Part shown: one piece after another, positions 1 through 8,346 of the stretch
Position numbering within the stretch: position 1 is the first letter of the stretch
Layout of the letters: each line of letters begins with the position of its first letter
Assembly (NCBI RefSeq): GCF_018141525.1
Contig: NZ_CP064655.1
Coordinates: 620,001 to 684,000 of the forward strand
Direction: 5' to 3'
DNA: 64,000 bases
Source: Miltoncostaea marina
GTDB lineage: Bacteria > Actinomycetota > Thermoleophilia > Miltoncostaeales > Miltoncostaeaceae
Position numbers and translations under genes: made by a program
Notes under the pieces: generated by a model
Seen by the model: only the letters and a program-made list of their open reading frames with translations
Databases searched by the model: none
What the model was told of the DNA's origin: nothing

Positions 1-340
1 CGCGGTCCGATCGGGCACCCGGGCGCCGGCCCTGCCCCGGTCGCGCCCCGATGGTCCACTTGGCCACCCGCTCGAGGTCCATTCGGGCATCCGAGGCCGC
101 CCCCCGATCGCCGATCGAGCCGCCGACCGCGGTCCGATCGGGCAGCCGGGCGCCGGCCCTGCCCCGGTCGCGCCCCGATGGTCCACTTGGTCACCCGCTC
201 GAGGTCCATTCGGGCATCCGCGCCGCCGGCCGCCCAGATCGTCCGAGGGAGCCTCCCGGCCGCGGTCCGATCGTGACCCCGGCCCGGCGGCCGGAGTGGT
301 GCACCTTCCGATGGCCGATCCTGGCGCACCATTCGGTGGC
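1..340. repeat. Tandem intergenic repeat array (period about 127-133 bp), cut by window edge
   Basis: Positions 1-93 and 128-220 are 93-bp direct repeats with two mismatches. A third, degenerate copy starts at 261. Each unit has GGTCC half-sites (for example GGTCCGATCGGGC and GAGGTCCATTCGGG). The first unit is truncated by the window edge, so the array probably continues to the left. The long open frames here have no homology-like features and I regard the region 1-524 as non-coding. The half-sites resemble those at 23462-23811, 56833-56866 and 61772-61853. Confidence 0.75.
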
Positions 341-524
341 CGTTGACACCGTGCGAGTGGACGGCCGCTCGCCCCCGATCGGCTCGGGCGCCGCGGGGCG
401 GGCGCTCCGCCCCCGTCCGGGGCGCCGCGGTCATCGCCCCGGAACGACGACGGGCCCGGATCCGAGTGCGGATCCGGGCCCGTCGCCCGCGCAGCGCCCC
501 GTCGGGAGGGCGTCTCCGCCGCCG

Positions 525-2051
525 TCAGGCGGCGTGGCTCATCTCGTCCACCGGCGCCCGGTGCAGGCGCACCGGCTGCGCCTTGGGCTGGCGGAAGGCC
601 ACGTGCGAGGCCAGCTCGCTCAGCTGGAGCTCCCCGCCCCGCAGGAGGGCGACGGCGGTCCAGATGATGCACTTCATGTCGAGCAGCCAGCTCTGGTGGT
701 CCACGTAGTACTGGTCGATGGCGAGCTTCGTGGGCAGGAGGGTGTTGAGGTAGAAGGCCTCGAAGTCGTCGCCCACGAGGTGCTCGAACTCGCGCCGGTA
801 GCGGATCTGGCTGAGGCCCGTGATGCCCGGCCGCACGGCCAGCACGCGGCGGTAGGCGTCGTGGTGGGCGCGGACGTAGCGGGCGTCCTCCGGCCGGGGG
901 CCGACGAAGCTCATGTCGCCCTTCAGCACGTTCCAGAGCTGCGGCAGCTCGTCCAGCTTCGAGTGCGCCAGGAAGCGGCCCATGCGGGTGAAGCGGTCGT
1001 CCTCGTCCATCGTGAGGGCGGGGCCGGCGGCGCCGTCGTGCATCTTGCGGAACTTGAGCATCGCGAAGGGCCGCTCGTCGCGGCCGATGCGCTTGGCGCG
1101 GTAGAGGACCGGGCCGCGCGAGTCGATCTTGATCGCGACCGCGAGGGCGGCCCACAGCGGCGCGGTGAGCACGAGCATGGCGGCCGAGAGCACGATGTCC
1201 GTGGCGCGCTGGGCGATCTCGTTGCCCCGCGAGGAGCGGTGCGAGCCGGCGACGACGACGGGCAGGCCCTCCAGGCGCCGGAGCGACAGCGAGCCGTGCA
1301 GGCCCTCGAAGAGGCGCGACACGACCGCCACCTGCGCGCCGGCCGCGCGGCAGGCGCCGACGGCGTCCTGCAGCTCGCGGTCGGACGAGCCGACGAAGGA
1401 GAAGATCACCAGGTCCACCGAGTGGTCGCGGACGAGGTCGCCGAGCTCGGTGACGTCGCCGAGCTGCGGGGCCCCGGCCTCGACGGCGCCCGTGGGGGGC
1501 AGCCGCTGGTCGTCGACCGTCCCGATGACCTCGAAGCCGCGGCGGCCGCCGGGGAGCGAGCCCACGAGGTGCTGCGCGACCTCGCCGGTGCCGACCACCA
1601 GCACGCGGCGCGGCCGGCCGAAGGTGCGGTCGATGGCCATGGCGACGAGCCAGGCGGCGCCGACCGCGGCGGCCGCGAGGGCGAGCGCGTCGAGCGCGGA
1701 CAGCTCGTCGATGGCCGCCTGGCCGGCGATGGCCAGGAGCATCGCGGTGGAGAGCACGGCGCCGACGCAGTGACCCAGGCGGTAGCGGCGCACCAGGACG
1801 GGCCGGCCGCGCTCGGCGGGCGGCACGGTCCAGGCGACCACGACGGCGCTGAGGATGCCGAGCCCGGCGCCGATGGACAGCGCCATCGTCGTGGACACGT
1901 CGGCGAGCCAGAGGACCATGTTCGCCGCGACGAGGGCGGCGACGAGGGCCTGGCAGGCGCCGGCGAGGCGCGGGACCCGCTGGCGCGGGGCCCCCTCGGC
2001 GACGGGGGCCGCCAGGTGGGGATTGGGCTGGAACGCGGCGTGTGTGCTCAT
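525..2051 (-). CDS. Exopolysaccharide polyprenyl-phosphate sugar-1-phosphate transferase
   Basis: Membrane enzyme (508 aa) predicted to start a surface glycan by transferring a sugar-1-phosphate from a nucleotide sugar to undecaprenyl phosphate. About four N-terminal membrane helices (residues 30-140) precede a nucleotide-binding-like region (VVGTGEVAQ, near 150). A membrane-entry helix near 285-310 leads into the bacterial sugar transferase domain, with SRGPVLYRAKRIGRD (about 311), LDELPQLWNVLKGDMSFVGPRPE (around 364-385, read in two pieces) and RPGITGLSQ (about 405). Length and order match the WcaJ/WbaP-like family. The sugar cannot be told from sequence. It lies downstream of the aminotransferase and nucleotidyltransferase genes, on the same strand. 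Confidence 0.92.
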   Translation of the reverse strand: MSTHAAFQPNPHLAAPVAEGAPRQRVPRLAGACQALVAALVAANMVLWLADVSTTMALSIGAGLGILSAVVVAWTVPPAERGRPVLVRRYRLGHCVGAVLSTAMLLAIAGQAAIDELSALDALALAAAAVGAAWLVAMAIDRTFGRPRRVLVVGTGEVAQHLVGSLPGGRRGFEVIGTVDDQRLPPTGAVEAGAPQLGDVTELGDLVRDHSVDLVIFSFVGSSDRELQDAVGACRAAGAQVAVVSRLFEGLHGSLSLRRLEGLPVVVAGSHRSSRGNEIAQRATDIVLSAAMLVLTAPLWAALAVAIKIDSRGPVLYRAKRIGRDERPFAMLKFRKMHDGAAGPALTMDEDDRFTRMGRFLAHSKLDELPQLWNVLKGDMSFVGPRPEDARYVRAHHDAYRRVLAVRPGITGLSQIRYRREFEHLVGDDFEAFYLNTLLPTKLAIDQYYVDHQSWLLDMKCIIWTAVALLRGGELQLSELASHVAFRQPKAQPVRLHRAPVDEMSHAA

Positions 2052-2113
2052 GCCTGGAACCGTAGGTCCGACCGGGGTCCGCTCGCGCCGGTCGTGAGGC
2101 TAGGTCGACCCCT

Positions 2114-2130
2114 AACCCCAGGCAGGGGTT
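2114..2130. promoter_or_regulatory. Short inverted repeat upstream of the sugar transferase gene
   Basis: AACCCC and GGGGTT flank a 5-base centre, 63-79 bases upstream of the start of the sugar transferase gene. Possible operator or promoter-proximal element. I cannot assign a regulator. Confidence 0.25.
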
Positions 2131-2206
2131 TGGGCGAGGGCCCGCTGCGGTACCGCGCCTCCCCCTCGCGGGGGACGCGCGCGCCGGCGGGCGCCGGCGC
2201 GGCCGA

Positions 2207-2246
2207 ACGCCTCCGGCCCCGGGGGGTCGTCCGGGGCCGGAGGCGT
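2207..2246 (-). terminator. Hairpin terminator candidate downstream of the aminotransferase gene
   Basis: A perfect 16-bp stem (2207-2222 with 2231-2246) has an 8-base loop and lies 38 bases past the aminotransferase stop. There is no clear U tract, which is common for hairpins in very high-GC genomes. The remainder of 2052-2283 shows no gene. Confidence 0.6.
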
Positions 2247-2283
2247 CCTGCGCTCGCCCCCCGAGGGGGACGGGGGTCCGCCG

Positions 2284-3426
2284 CTACGCCACCCCGGCCC
2301 GCGCGCGGACGGGGAAGAGGGCGAGCACCCGGTCCACGTCGGCGTCGTCCATGGCGGGGTAGAGCGGCAGGGTGACCTCGCGGCGGGCGTAGTCCTCCGT
2401 GATCGGGAGGGACGCCTGCGGCTGGAACACCTTGAAGCCGTGCACGGGCTGGTAGTGCACGCTCGTCTGGATCCTCGCCTCGGCGGCCGCGGCCCGGACG
2501 GCCTCGCGGGCCTCCGCGCTCGGGGTGACCAGCGGCAGGATGTGGCACGAGCTCATCCGGTCGAGCTCCTCGTCGAACGGGATGAACCCGGCCTCCGGGA
2601 CGCCCGCCAGGCCGCGCCGGTAGCGCGCGACCAGCTCGCGGCGCCGCTCGAGCATCCAGGGCAGCTTGCCGAGCTGCACCATGCCGAGGGCCGCCTCGAG
2701 CTCGCTGGGGCGGTAGTTGTAGCCCCGCTCGACCACGTCGTAGCCGCTCGCGTGGCCGCGCTCGCGGTCCCAGCTCGTGGCCGTCATCCCGTGCGCGCGC
2801 AGCAGGCGCATCCGCGCGACGAGGTGGTCGTCGTCGGAGGTCGACATGCCGCCCTCGCCGGTGACGAGGTTCTTGTTGGAGAAGAACGAGAAGCACGAGA
2901 CGTCGCCGAGCGAGCCGGCCGGCCCCTCGGGCCCCCGGGCGCCGGGGGAATGGGCGGCGTCCTCGACCAGCGCCAGCGAGTGGCGGTCGCACAGGGCCCG
3001 CAGGGCGGCCATGTCGGCCACGTAGCCGGCGTAGTGCACCGCGCAGATCGCCTTCGTGCGCGGGCCGATGAGGGCACGCACCGCCTCGGGGTCGATCAGC
3101 GGGCGCTCCGGCGAGACGATGTCCGCGAACACCGGGGTGGCGCCGGTGTAGGCGACGGCGTTGGCCGTCGCCACGAAGGTGAGCGAGGGCACGATCACCT
3201 CGTCGCCCGGGCCCAGGTCGAGCGCGGCGAACGCGAGGTGCAGGGCGGCGGTGCACGACGACGCCATCACGGCGTTGCGCGAGCCGACGAACTCGGCGAA
3301 GCGGGCCTCGAAGGCGGCGGTGCGCGGGCCCATCGTGAGCCAGGCCGAGCGGACGACCTCGGCGACCGCCTCGACCTCCTCCTCGCCGAAGCTCGGCGCC
3401 GACAGGGGCAGCTGCTGCTCGCTCAC
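2284..3426 (-). CDS. DegT/DnrJ/EryC1/StrS family PLP-dependent sugar aminotransferase
   Basis: Predicted aminotransferase (380 aa) making a 4- or 3-amino-deoxy nucleotide sugar for the surface glycan. Visible family signatures: GPRTAAFEARFAEFVGSRNA near the N terminus, SSCTAALHLA (phosphate-binding region), EDAAHSPGA (PLP-binding Asp region), and FSFFSNKNLVTGEGGM, whose Lys near residue 183 is the expected PLP Schiff base. The C terminus has the family YNYRPSELEAALG and HYQPVHGFKVFQ segments. The GTG start is chosen because it overlaps the stop of the upstream nucleotidyltransferase as GTGA, implying translational coupling. The exact sugar substrate is not readable. Confidence 0.9.
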   Translation of the reverse strand: MSEQQLPLSAPSFGEEEVEAVAEVVRSAWLTMGPRTAAFEARFAEFVGSRNAVMASSCTAALHLAFAALDLGPGDEVIVPSLTFVATANAVAYTGATPVFADIVSPERPLIDPEAVRALIGPRTKAICAVHYAGYVADMAALRALCDRHSLALVEDAAHSPGARGPEGPAGSLGDVSCFSFFSNKNLVTGEGGMSTSDDDHLVARMRLLRAHGMTATSWDRERGHASGYDVVERGYNYRPSELEAALGMVQLGKLPWMLERRRELVARYRRGLAGVPEAGFIPFDEELDRMSSCHILPLVTPSAEAREAVRAAAAEARIQTSVHYQPVHGFKVFQPQASLPITEDYARREVTLPLYPAMDDADVDRVLALFPVRARAGVA

Positions 3427-4238
3427 GCGCGCACCTCCGCCGGGGCGAGCAGCTTGTCGCGGATGCGCTCGAAGTCGTCGATCGCCTGCTGGTAGTCGGA
3501 GTGGCGCCCGATGTCGAGCCAGTAGCCGTCGAAGGGGTAGCCCGCCACGCGGCGGCCGTCGTCCAGGAGGCGGCAGATCAGCTCCGGCACGTCGAGCCGC
3601 TCGCCCGGGGTCACGTAGTCGAGCGCCTCGGGCTCGAAGACGTACACGCCCATGGAGACGGTCGACTCGATCTCCGGCTTCTCGCGGTAGCTGGTGATCT
3701 CCCGCGCGGCGCCGACGTGGTCGCCGAGGTCCAGCACGCCGAACTCGACCTTGATCGGCCGGCGCATGACCGCGATCGACAGCAGCGCGCCGCTCTCCTC
3801 GTGGGCGGCGACGAGGTCCGGGAAGCGCAGGCTGGTGAGCAGGTCGCCGTTCATCACGATCAGCCGGTTGGCGCGCGTCTCCTGGGGCAGGAAGGCCAGC
3901 GGGCCGACCGTGCCGAGCGGGGTGCTCTCCTGGATGTAGTGGACGTCCATGCCGTAGCGCTCGCCGGTGCCGCAGTAGGCCCGGATGAGGTCCGCCATGT
4001 GGCCCACGGCAAGGGTCGCCTCGTCCCAGCCCTGCGCGTGCAGCTGCTGCAGCAGCACGTCGAGGATCGGCCGGTCGCCGAGGGGCATCAGCGGCTTGGG
4101 CAGCACGGAGGTGAACGGCGCGAGCCGCGTCCCCTTGCCGCCGGCGAGGATCACCGGCGAGGGCAGCCCCCTGGGATTGCCGGTGCCCACCCGGGCGGAG
4201 CCGTCCGTGGGGCGGAGCTGAACCGCGTCCGTGCTCAT
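3423..4238 (-). CDS. Sugar-phosphate nucleotidyltransferase
   Basis: Predicted NTP:sugar-1-phosphate nucleotidyltransferase (271 aa) that activates a sugar for glycan assembly. The N terminus has ILAGGKGTRLAPFTSVLPKP (about 30-49), the nucleotide-binding loop and catalytic Lys of the family, then VMNGDLLTS (metal-binding Asp, near 128) and the GYPFDGYWLDIG segment. I chose the internal ATG at 4238, not the upstream ATG at 4367, because AGGAGGAGA lies directly in front and conservation begins after it. It is the first gene of a transcription unit that continues into the aminotransferase, so the product is likely aminated next. Confidence 0.9.
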   Translation of the reverse strand: MSTDAVQLRPTDGSARVGTGNPRGLPSPVILAGGKGTRLAPFTSVLPKPLMPLGDRPILDVLLQQLHAQGWDEATLAVGHMADLIRAYCGTGERYGMDVHYIQESTPLGTVGPLAFLPQETRANRLIVMNGDLLTSLRFPDLVAAHEESGALLSIAVMRRPIKVEFGVLDLGDHVGAAREITSYREKPEIESTVSMGVYVFEPEALDYVTPGERLDVPELICRLLDDGRRVAGYPFDGYWLDIGRHSDYQQAIDDFERIRDKLLAPAEVRA

Positions 4239-4491
4239 GTCTCTCCTCCTGTCGGGCACACGTCCTCCGCGCGGGTCGGGGACGAGCCGGACACCCCGGC
4301 GACCACCCGCGTCTCGTTTCCGGATACCTCTCCGCGAGCACCCTCGCACGGACGGCTCCGGCGGCAACGGGTCACAGGTCCAGTCCGATCGCTATTCGTT
4401 GGTCGGGGTGTCGTTTTGGTTTCATGACGCTCGTGTCATCGGCTCATGAGCGGCTCGTCGCGAGCCTCCGCGCGCGATCGGCGCCGGCGCG
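4239..4491. promoter_or_regulatory. Divergent intergenic region with ATGAC-N6-GTCAT inverted repeat
   Basis: This 253-base gap separates the nucleotidyltransferase (minus) and deacetylase (plus) genes. It is less GC-rich near 4385-4445. An inverted repeat ATGAC...GTCAT spans 4424-4439 and a third TCATGA follows at 4444. It is a plausible control region for the two divergent glycan units. No regulator can be named and no other gene is visible. Confidence 0.3.
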
Positions 4492-5568
4492 ATGAGCGCC
4501 GCCCGGTCCGTCGCCCGCCGCGCCGCCGTGGCCGGGCTCACGGCGGCGCTGTCGCCGCGCCCGGTGGCCGACGCCGTCTGGGGGCGCGACCGGCTGACCG
4601 TGCTCGCCTACCACCGCATCGCCGACGTCCGCGACCCGGCGATGGAGTTCGACCCGGGCGTCGTGTCGGCCACGCCCGAGATGTTCGAGCGCCAGATGCG
4701 CTGGCTGGCGCGGCGCTTCGACGTGATCGCCCTCGACGACCTGCACGAGCACCTCACCACCGGCCGCCCGCTGCCGGCGCGGCCGGCGCTGATCACCTTC
4801 GACGACGGCTACCGCGACAACCACGAGGCGGCCTTCCCGGTGCTGCGCGGGCTGGGGCTGCCGGCGGTGATCTTCCTGGTGACGGGCGCCATCGGCACCG
4901 ACCGGGTCATGTGGTGGGACGAGCTGGCCTCGCTGCTGCGCCGCACGGAGCGCGCCCGGGCGGTGCTGCCGCTCGCCGGGCTGCGCCCGCTCGACGGCCC
5001 GGGGGACCGCGAGGCGGCGCGGCTCGAGATGCTGCGGCTGCTGAAGGAGGTGCCCGATGAGCGCCGCGAGGTCGCGATGGGCGAGCTGCGCGAGGCGCTC
5101 GACGCGCCGGCGCCGCGGCCCGCGACGCCGCTCTTCATGGACTGGGACGCCGTGGCCGAGCTCGTCGCGGGCGGGGTCGACTGCCAGCCCCACACGGTCG
5201 ACCACCCGCTGCTGGTCAGGGTCGACGAGGAGCGCGCCCGCGCGGAGGTCGCGCGCTCGGCGGCCGAGGTCGCCGCCCGCACCGGCCGCCCGGCCCGCGC
5301 GTTCGCCTACCCCAACGGCGACTACGACGCCACCACGCTGACCGCCCTGCGCGACGCCGGCATCACGATGGCCTTCACCATGCGCCTCGGCCCCTGCCGG
5401 GCCGACGTGGCCAGGCGGGCCCCGCTCGAGATCCCCCGCGTGCCGCTCGAGGCGCGCGACACCTGGGACATGTTCCGGCTCAAGGTCACGGGCGGCGTCG
5501 CCGCCGTCTTCGCGGCCGGGCGGCGCGTGCGCGGGCGCCTGCCGGCCGCGCGGGGCGCCGCCGGATGA
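4492..5568 (+). CDS. Polysaccharide deacetylase family protein (NodB domain)
   Basis: Predicted carbohydrate esterase family 4 enzyme (358 aa) removing N- or O-acetyl groups from a glycan. Motif 1 is LITFDDGYRDN (about 101-111, catalytic Asp and metal-binding Asp) and motif 2 is HTVDHPLL (about 234) with the two metal-binding His. AFAYPNGDYDATT gives the RxxY/P-like groove region. An N-terminal AYHRIADV segment is typical of the xylanase/chitin-deacetylase type. There is no clear signal peptide, so a cytoplasmic-side or membrane-associated location is possible. Its stop overlaps the start of the PAP2 gene (ATGA). No strong ribosome site precedes the ATG, so the start is moderately sure. Confidence 0.88.
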   Translation: MSAARSVARRAAVAGLTAALSPRPVADAVWGRDRLTVLAYHRIADVRDPAMEFDPGVVSATPEMFERQMRWLARRFDVIALDDLHEHLTTGRPLPARPALITFDDGYRDNHEAAFPVLRGLGLPAVIFLVTGAIGTDRVMWWDELASLLRRTERARAVLPLAGLRPLDGPGDREAARLEMLRLLKEVPDERREVAMGELREALDAPAPRPATPLFMDWDAVAELVAGGVDCQPHTVDHPLLVRVDEERARAEVARSAAEVAARTGRPARAFAYPNGDYDATTLTALRDAGITMAFTMRLGPCRADVARRAPLEIPRVPLEARDTWDMFRLKVTGGVAAVFAAGRRVRGRLPAARGAAG

Positions 5569-6488
5569 GCTCCGCGCTGCGGCCGGCGGGGCGGCGGGGC
5601 CGACCGCGCGCGGTCGCCGCCCCGGTGGCGCGCCCCCTGCTGGTGGCGGCGGCGTGCCTCGTGCTGCTGGCCGCGGCCTACGCGCTGGCGCTCGGCACCG
5701 ACGCCGTGCTGCGGGCCGACCGCGACCTGCGCTTCCCCCAGGTCGTGGGAGACTGGCGCCTGCGCGACGCCGCGTCGTGGGGCTTCGCGCGCGCCGGCGA
5801 GGTGATCTTCGGCGCCGGCACCGCGGCCGTGGTCGGCGGCGCGCTGCTCGCCTCCGGCGCGCGGCGCGCCCTGACCGCGGCCGCGGTCATCGCGGCCGGC
5901 CCCCTTGCCGGGGTGGCGCTGGCGGCCGCGCTCGGCGCCGCGGACCCGCTCGGCGGGGAGGCCCTGCGCCAGAGCCAGGGCGCCTTTCCGAGCGGCCACG
6001 CCTCGTTCGCGCTCTCCCTGGGCCTGGGCCTGGTCGTGGCGCTGCCGGCGCGGCGGCGCGCCGCCGGCGGCGTCGCCGCGGTGCTGGTCGCGGCGGCGAT
6101 GGCGACCGGCATCATGGCGCTCGGCTGGCACTACCCGAGCGACGTGGCCGGCGGCTTCCTCATCAGCATCGCCGGCGCCGCCGCCGTCGTGGCGGCGCTC
6201 TGCCCGGGCCCCCCGCCCGGCGTGCGCGCCGCGGCGCTGGGCCGCCTGGCCGCCGTCGCCCTCGGCGCATGGGCGGCGCTCGGCGCCGTCGCGCTGTGGC
6301 TGCTCCCCGACGAGCCGGCGGGCGCCTTCGTCGACGCGCACCCCCGCTTCATCGCCTGCTGCGCGGGGGCGGCGCTGCTGGCCCTGGCGGGCGTGGCGGC
6401 CGTCTCGGCGACGGCCGGCGTGCCGGGCGCGCCGGCCGCCCCGCGGGCGGCCGCCCGGGCCGCCGGGCCGACGATTCACGGACGGTAA
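5565..6488 (+). CDS. PAP2-family membrane phosphatase
   Basis: Polytopic membrane phosphatase (307 aa) of the type-2 phosphatidic acid phosphatase family. PSGHASFA (about 142-149) and HYPSDVAGGF (about 189-198) are motifs 2 and 3 of the family, with the catalytic His residues. About seven hydrophobic segments are visible. By its place in a glycan locus it may recycle undecaprenyl pyrophosphate released after polymerisation or transfer, but a lipid phosphatase role is equally possible. Motif 1 (KxxxxxxRP) is not obvious, which slightly lowers certainty about activity. It is coupled to the deacetylase gene by a 4-base overlap. Confidence 0.88.
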   Translation: MSSALRPAGRRGRPRAVAAPVARPLLVAAACLVLLAAAYALALGTDAVLRADRDLRFPQVVGDWRLRDAASWGFARAGEVIFGAGTAAVVGGALLASGARRALTAAAVIAAGPLAGVALAAALGAADPLGGEALRQSQGAFPSGHASFALSLGLGLVVALPARRRAAGGVAAVLVAAAMATGIMALGWHYPSDVAGGFLISIAGAAAVVAALCPGPPPGVRAAALGRLAAVALGAWAALGAVALWLLPDEPAGAFVDAHPRFIACCAGAALLALAGVAAVSATAGVPGAPAAPRAAARAAGPTIHGR

Positions 6489-6490
6489 AG

Positions 6491-6518
6491 TTGACGCGGC
6501 TCTGACAGATGGCATACT
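6491..6518 (+). promoter_or_regulatory. SigA-type promoter for the beta-helix gene
   Basis: TTGACG (6491-6496) and CATACT (6513-6518) are separated by 16 bases, close to the primary-sigma consensus. It would give a leader of about 150 bases before the start at 6675. The leader 6519-6674 holds no visible gene. Confidence 0.6.
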
Positions 6519-6674
6519 GCTCCGCGCCCAACTGGAAGGCATGACCGCGCGGCATGCCTCGGCCGTCCCCCGCGGGCCGGTCGTCACGCGGTGGGGGAAG
6601 CGCGTTCGCCGGTGCCCCGGCGTCCTCCGCCCGGTGTCGCGCCGATTGCACCGTGCCCACGAAAGGACGCCGAC

Positions 6675-8330
6675 TTGCCCCATGGGGACCGGCTCTCCCT
6701 TCCATCGCTCCGCGTGGCGGTCGTCCTCGCCGCGCTGAGCGCCCTCGCGTGCTGGATCGCCACGACGCCGTCCGTCGCCTCCGCGGCGCCGGCGTGCACC
6801 CGCTACGCGGCGCCCAACGGCAGCGACTCCGCCGCCGGCACCGCCTCGGCCCCGTTCCGGAGCGCCCAGCGGCTGCAGGACAGCCTCGGCCCCGGTGAGG
6901 TCGGCTGCCTGCAGCCGAACGCCGTCTACGAGGGGCGCCTGCGCCTCAACCGCAGCGGGCAGCCCGGCCGGCCCATCACGATGACCAGCGGTCCCGGAGC
7001 GGGCCGCGCGACCGTGCTCGGCGAGCTCTACGTGCCCGACGGGGCCTCCGACGCGGTCTACGACAACCTGGTCATCAACGGGCGCACGTCGTTCCGGGTC
7101 AACCCGAGCGTCAACGGCGACCGGATCACGTTCACCAACAACGTGATCACCGACGAGAACCACGGGATCTGCTTCCACCTGGGCAAGCCCGGCGAGGGCC
7201 GCGCCGAGGACATCGTCATCGACGGCAACCGCATCCACAACTGCGGCCGCCTGCCGGCGACGGGCTTCGACCACGGCATCTACCTCAACACCACGAACAA
7301 CGTCCGCATCACGAACAACTACATCTACGACAACGCGGACTACGGCATCCACCTCTACCCCGACGCGCAGAACACGTACGTCGCGAACAACGTGATCGAC
7401 GGCAACGGCCGCGGCATCACGTTCTCGGGCGAGGGCTCGACGGCCTCGAGCAACAACACGGTCGTCAACAACATCATCAGCAACTCGAAGGACACGTCCA
7501 ACGTCGAGTCCTACTGGGGCGGCCCCACCGGCACGGGCAACCGCGCCGACGGCAACTGCCTCTGGAACGGCGCGCGGGGCAACATCGGCACCCAGCGCGG
7601 GTTCTCGGTGACCGACAACCTCGTGGCCGACCCGCTCTTCGCCGACCGCGGCGCCAAGAACTTCGCCCTGCGGGCGGGCAGCCCGTGCGCGGGCAAGGGC
7701 CCCGGGGCGCCCCTCTCGGGCTCGCCGGCCCCGGCGCCGGCCGCCTCGGCGCCCGCCGCCCTGACCCCCCGCACGCGCGCCCTGCGCACGCTGCGCCTCG
7801 GCATGCGCTGGGTCTCCGACAGCGTCTTCGTCGTGACGGCGCGCCCGCGCAAGGCCGGCCGGCTGAAGGTCGTGGCGCGCCACGGCTCGACCGTCCTGGG
7901 CGCCTGCGAGCGCACGGTGCGGCGCGCCGGCGCCGCGGTGCGCTGCCGCTTCACCTCCGCCCGCGCCGGCGCCTCGACGAAGAAGGTCGTGGTCGCCGCG
8001 CGCCTCGCGCCCAAGCGGGGCAAGGGCGTGCGGGTGCGGATCGCCGCGCCGCTGCCGCGCAAGCGGGTGCTCATGGCCGAGGCCAGCGTGAAGGCCGGCC
8101 GCCTCGTGGTGGGCGTGCGCTCGCTCAAGCCGGGCGACGTCACCGTGGTGGCCCGCGCCGGCGCGACGAAGATCGGCCAGTGCCGCAAGCGGGTCGTCCG
8201 CAAGAAGTCGATCGGCTGCCGGTTCGCCCTGGACGGGGCGGCGGGCAAGCGGGTCGTCGTCACCGCGGCGCTCGACCCGGCCGTCGGGCGGCGCGCCGTC
8301 ACCAGGCTCGCCCGCCGGATGATCGTCTAG
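6675..8330 (+). CDS. Secreted right-handed parallel beta-helix protein with two C-terminal Cys-pair domains
   Basis: Predicted exported protein (551 aa). A signal peptide (RVAVVLAALSALACWIA) is followed by YAAPNGSDSAAGTASAPFRS, the usual entry to chondroitinase-B-like beta-helices. Asn-rich coils such as NNVRITNNYIYDNADYGIHL lie near residue 209. Residues about 369-551 are two copies of an Arg/Lys-rich beta domain with a C-x11/12-C pair, also seen in the lysyl oxidase proteins of this window. I chose the TTG at 6675 because GAAAGGA lies seven bases before it; the first in-frame ATG (6591) has no such site. It could be a polysaccharide lyase, but no catalytic residues are identifiable. Confidence 0.85.
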   Translation: MPHGDRLSLPSLRVAVVLAALSALACWIATTPSVASAAPACTRYAAPNGSDSAAGTASAPFRSAQRLQDSLGPGEVGCLQPNAVYEGRLRLNRSGQPGRPITMTSGPGAGRATVLGELYVPDGASDAVYDNLVINGRTSFRVNPSVNGDRITFTNNVITDENHGICFHLGKPGEGRAEDIVIDGNRIHNCGRLPATGFDHGIYLNTTNNVRITNNYIYDNADYGIHLYPDAQNTYVANNVIDGNGRGITFSGEGSTASSNNTVVNNIISNSKDTSNVESYWGGPTGTGNRADGNCLWNGARGNIGTQRGFSVTDNLVADPLFADRGAKNFALRAGSPCAGKGPGAPLSGSPAPAPAASAPAALTPRTRALRTLRLGMRWVSDSVFVVTARPRKAGRLKVVARHGSTVLGACERTVRRAGAAVRCRFTSARAGASTKKVVVAARLAPKRGKGVRVRIAAPLPRKRVLMAEASVKAGRLVVGVRSLKPGDVTVVARAGATKIGQCRKRVVRKKSIGCRFALDGAAGKRVVVTAALDPAVGRRAVTRLARRMIV

Positions 8331-8346
8331 TGGCCGGCGGGCGCGG

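Noticed and set aside
51-2375. 774-codon plus-strand open frame across the repeats and the sugar transferase
   Set aside because: Antisense to a clear sugar transferase and composed of low-complexity Arg/Gly/His sequence; a GC-rich shadow frame.
4446-5060. Alternative frame with ATG at 4446 upstream of the deacetylase
   Set aside because: Different frame from the NodB domain and Arg-rich low complexity.
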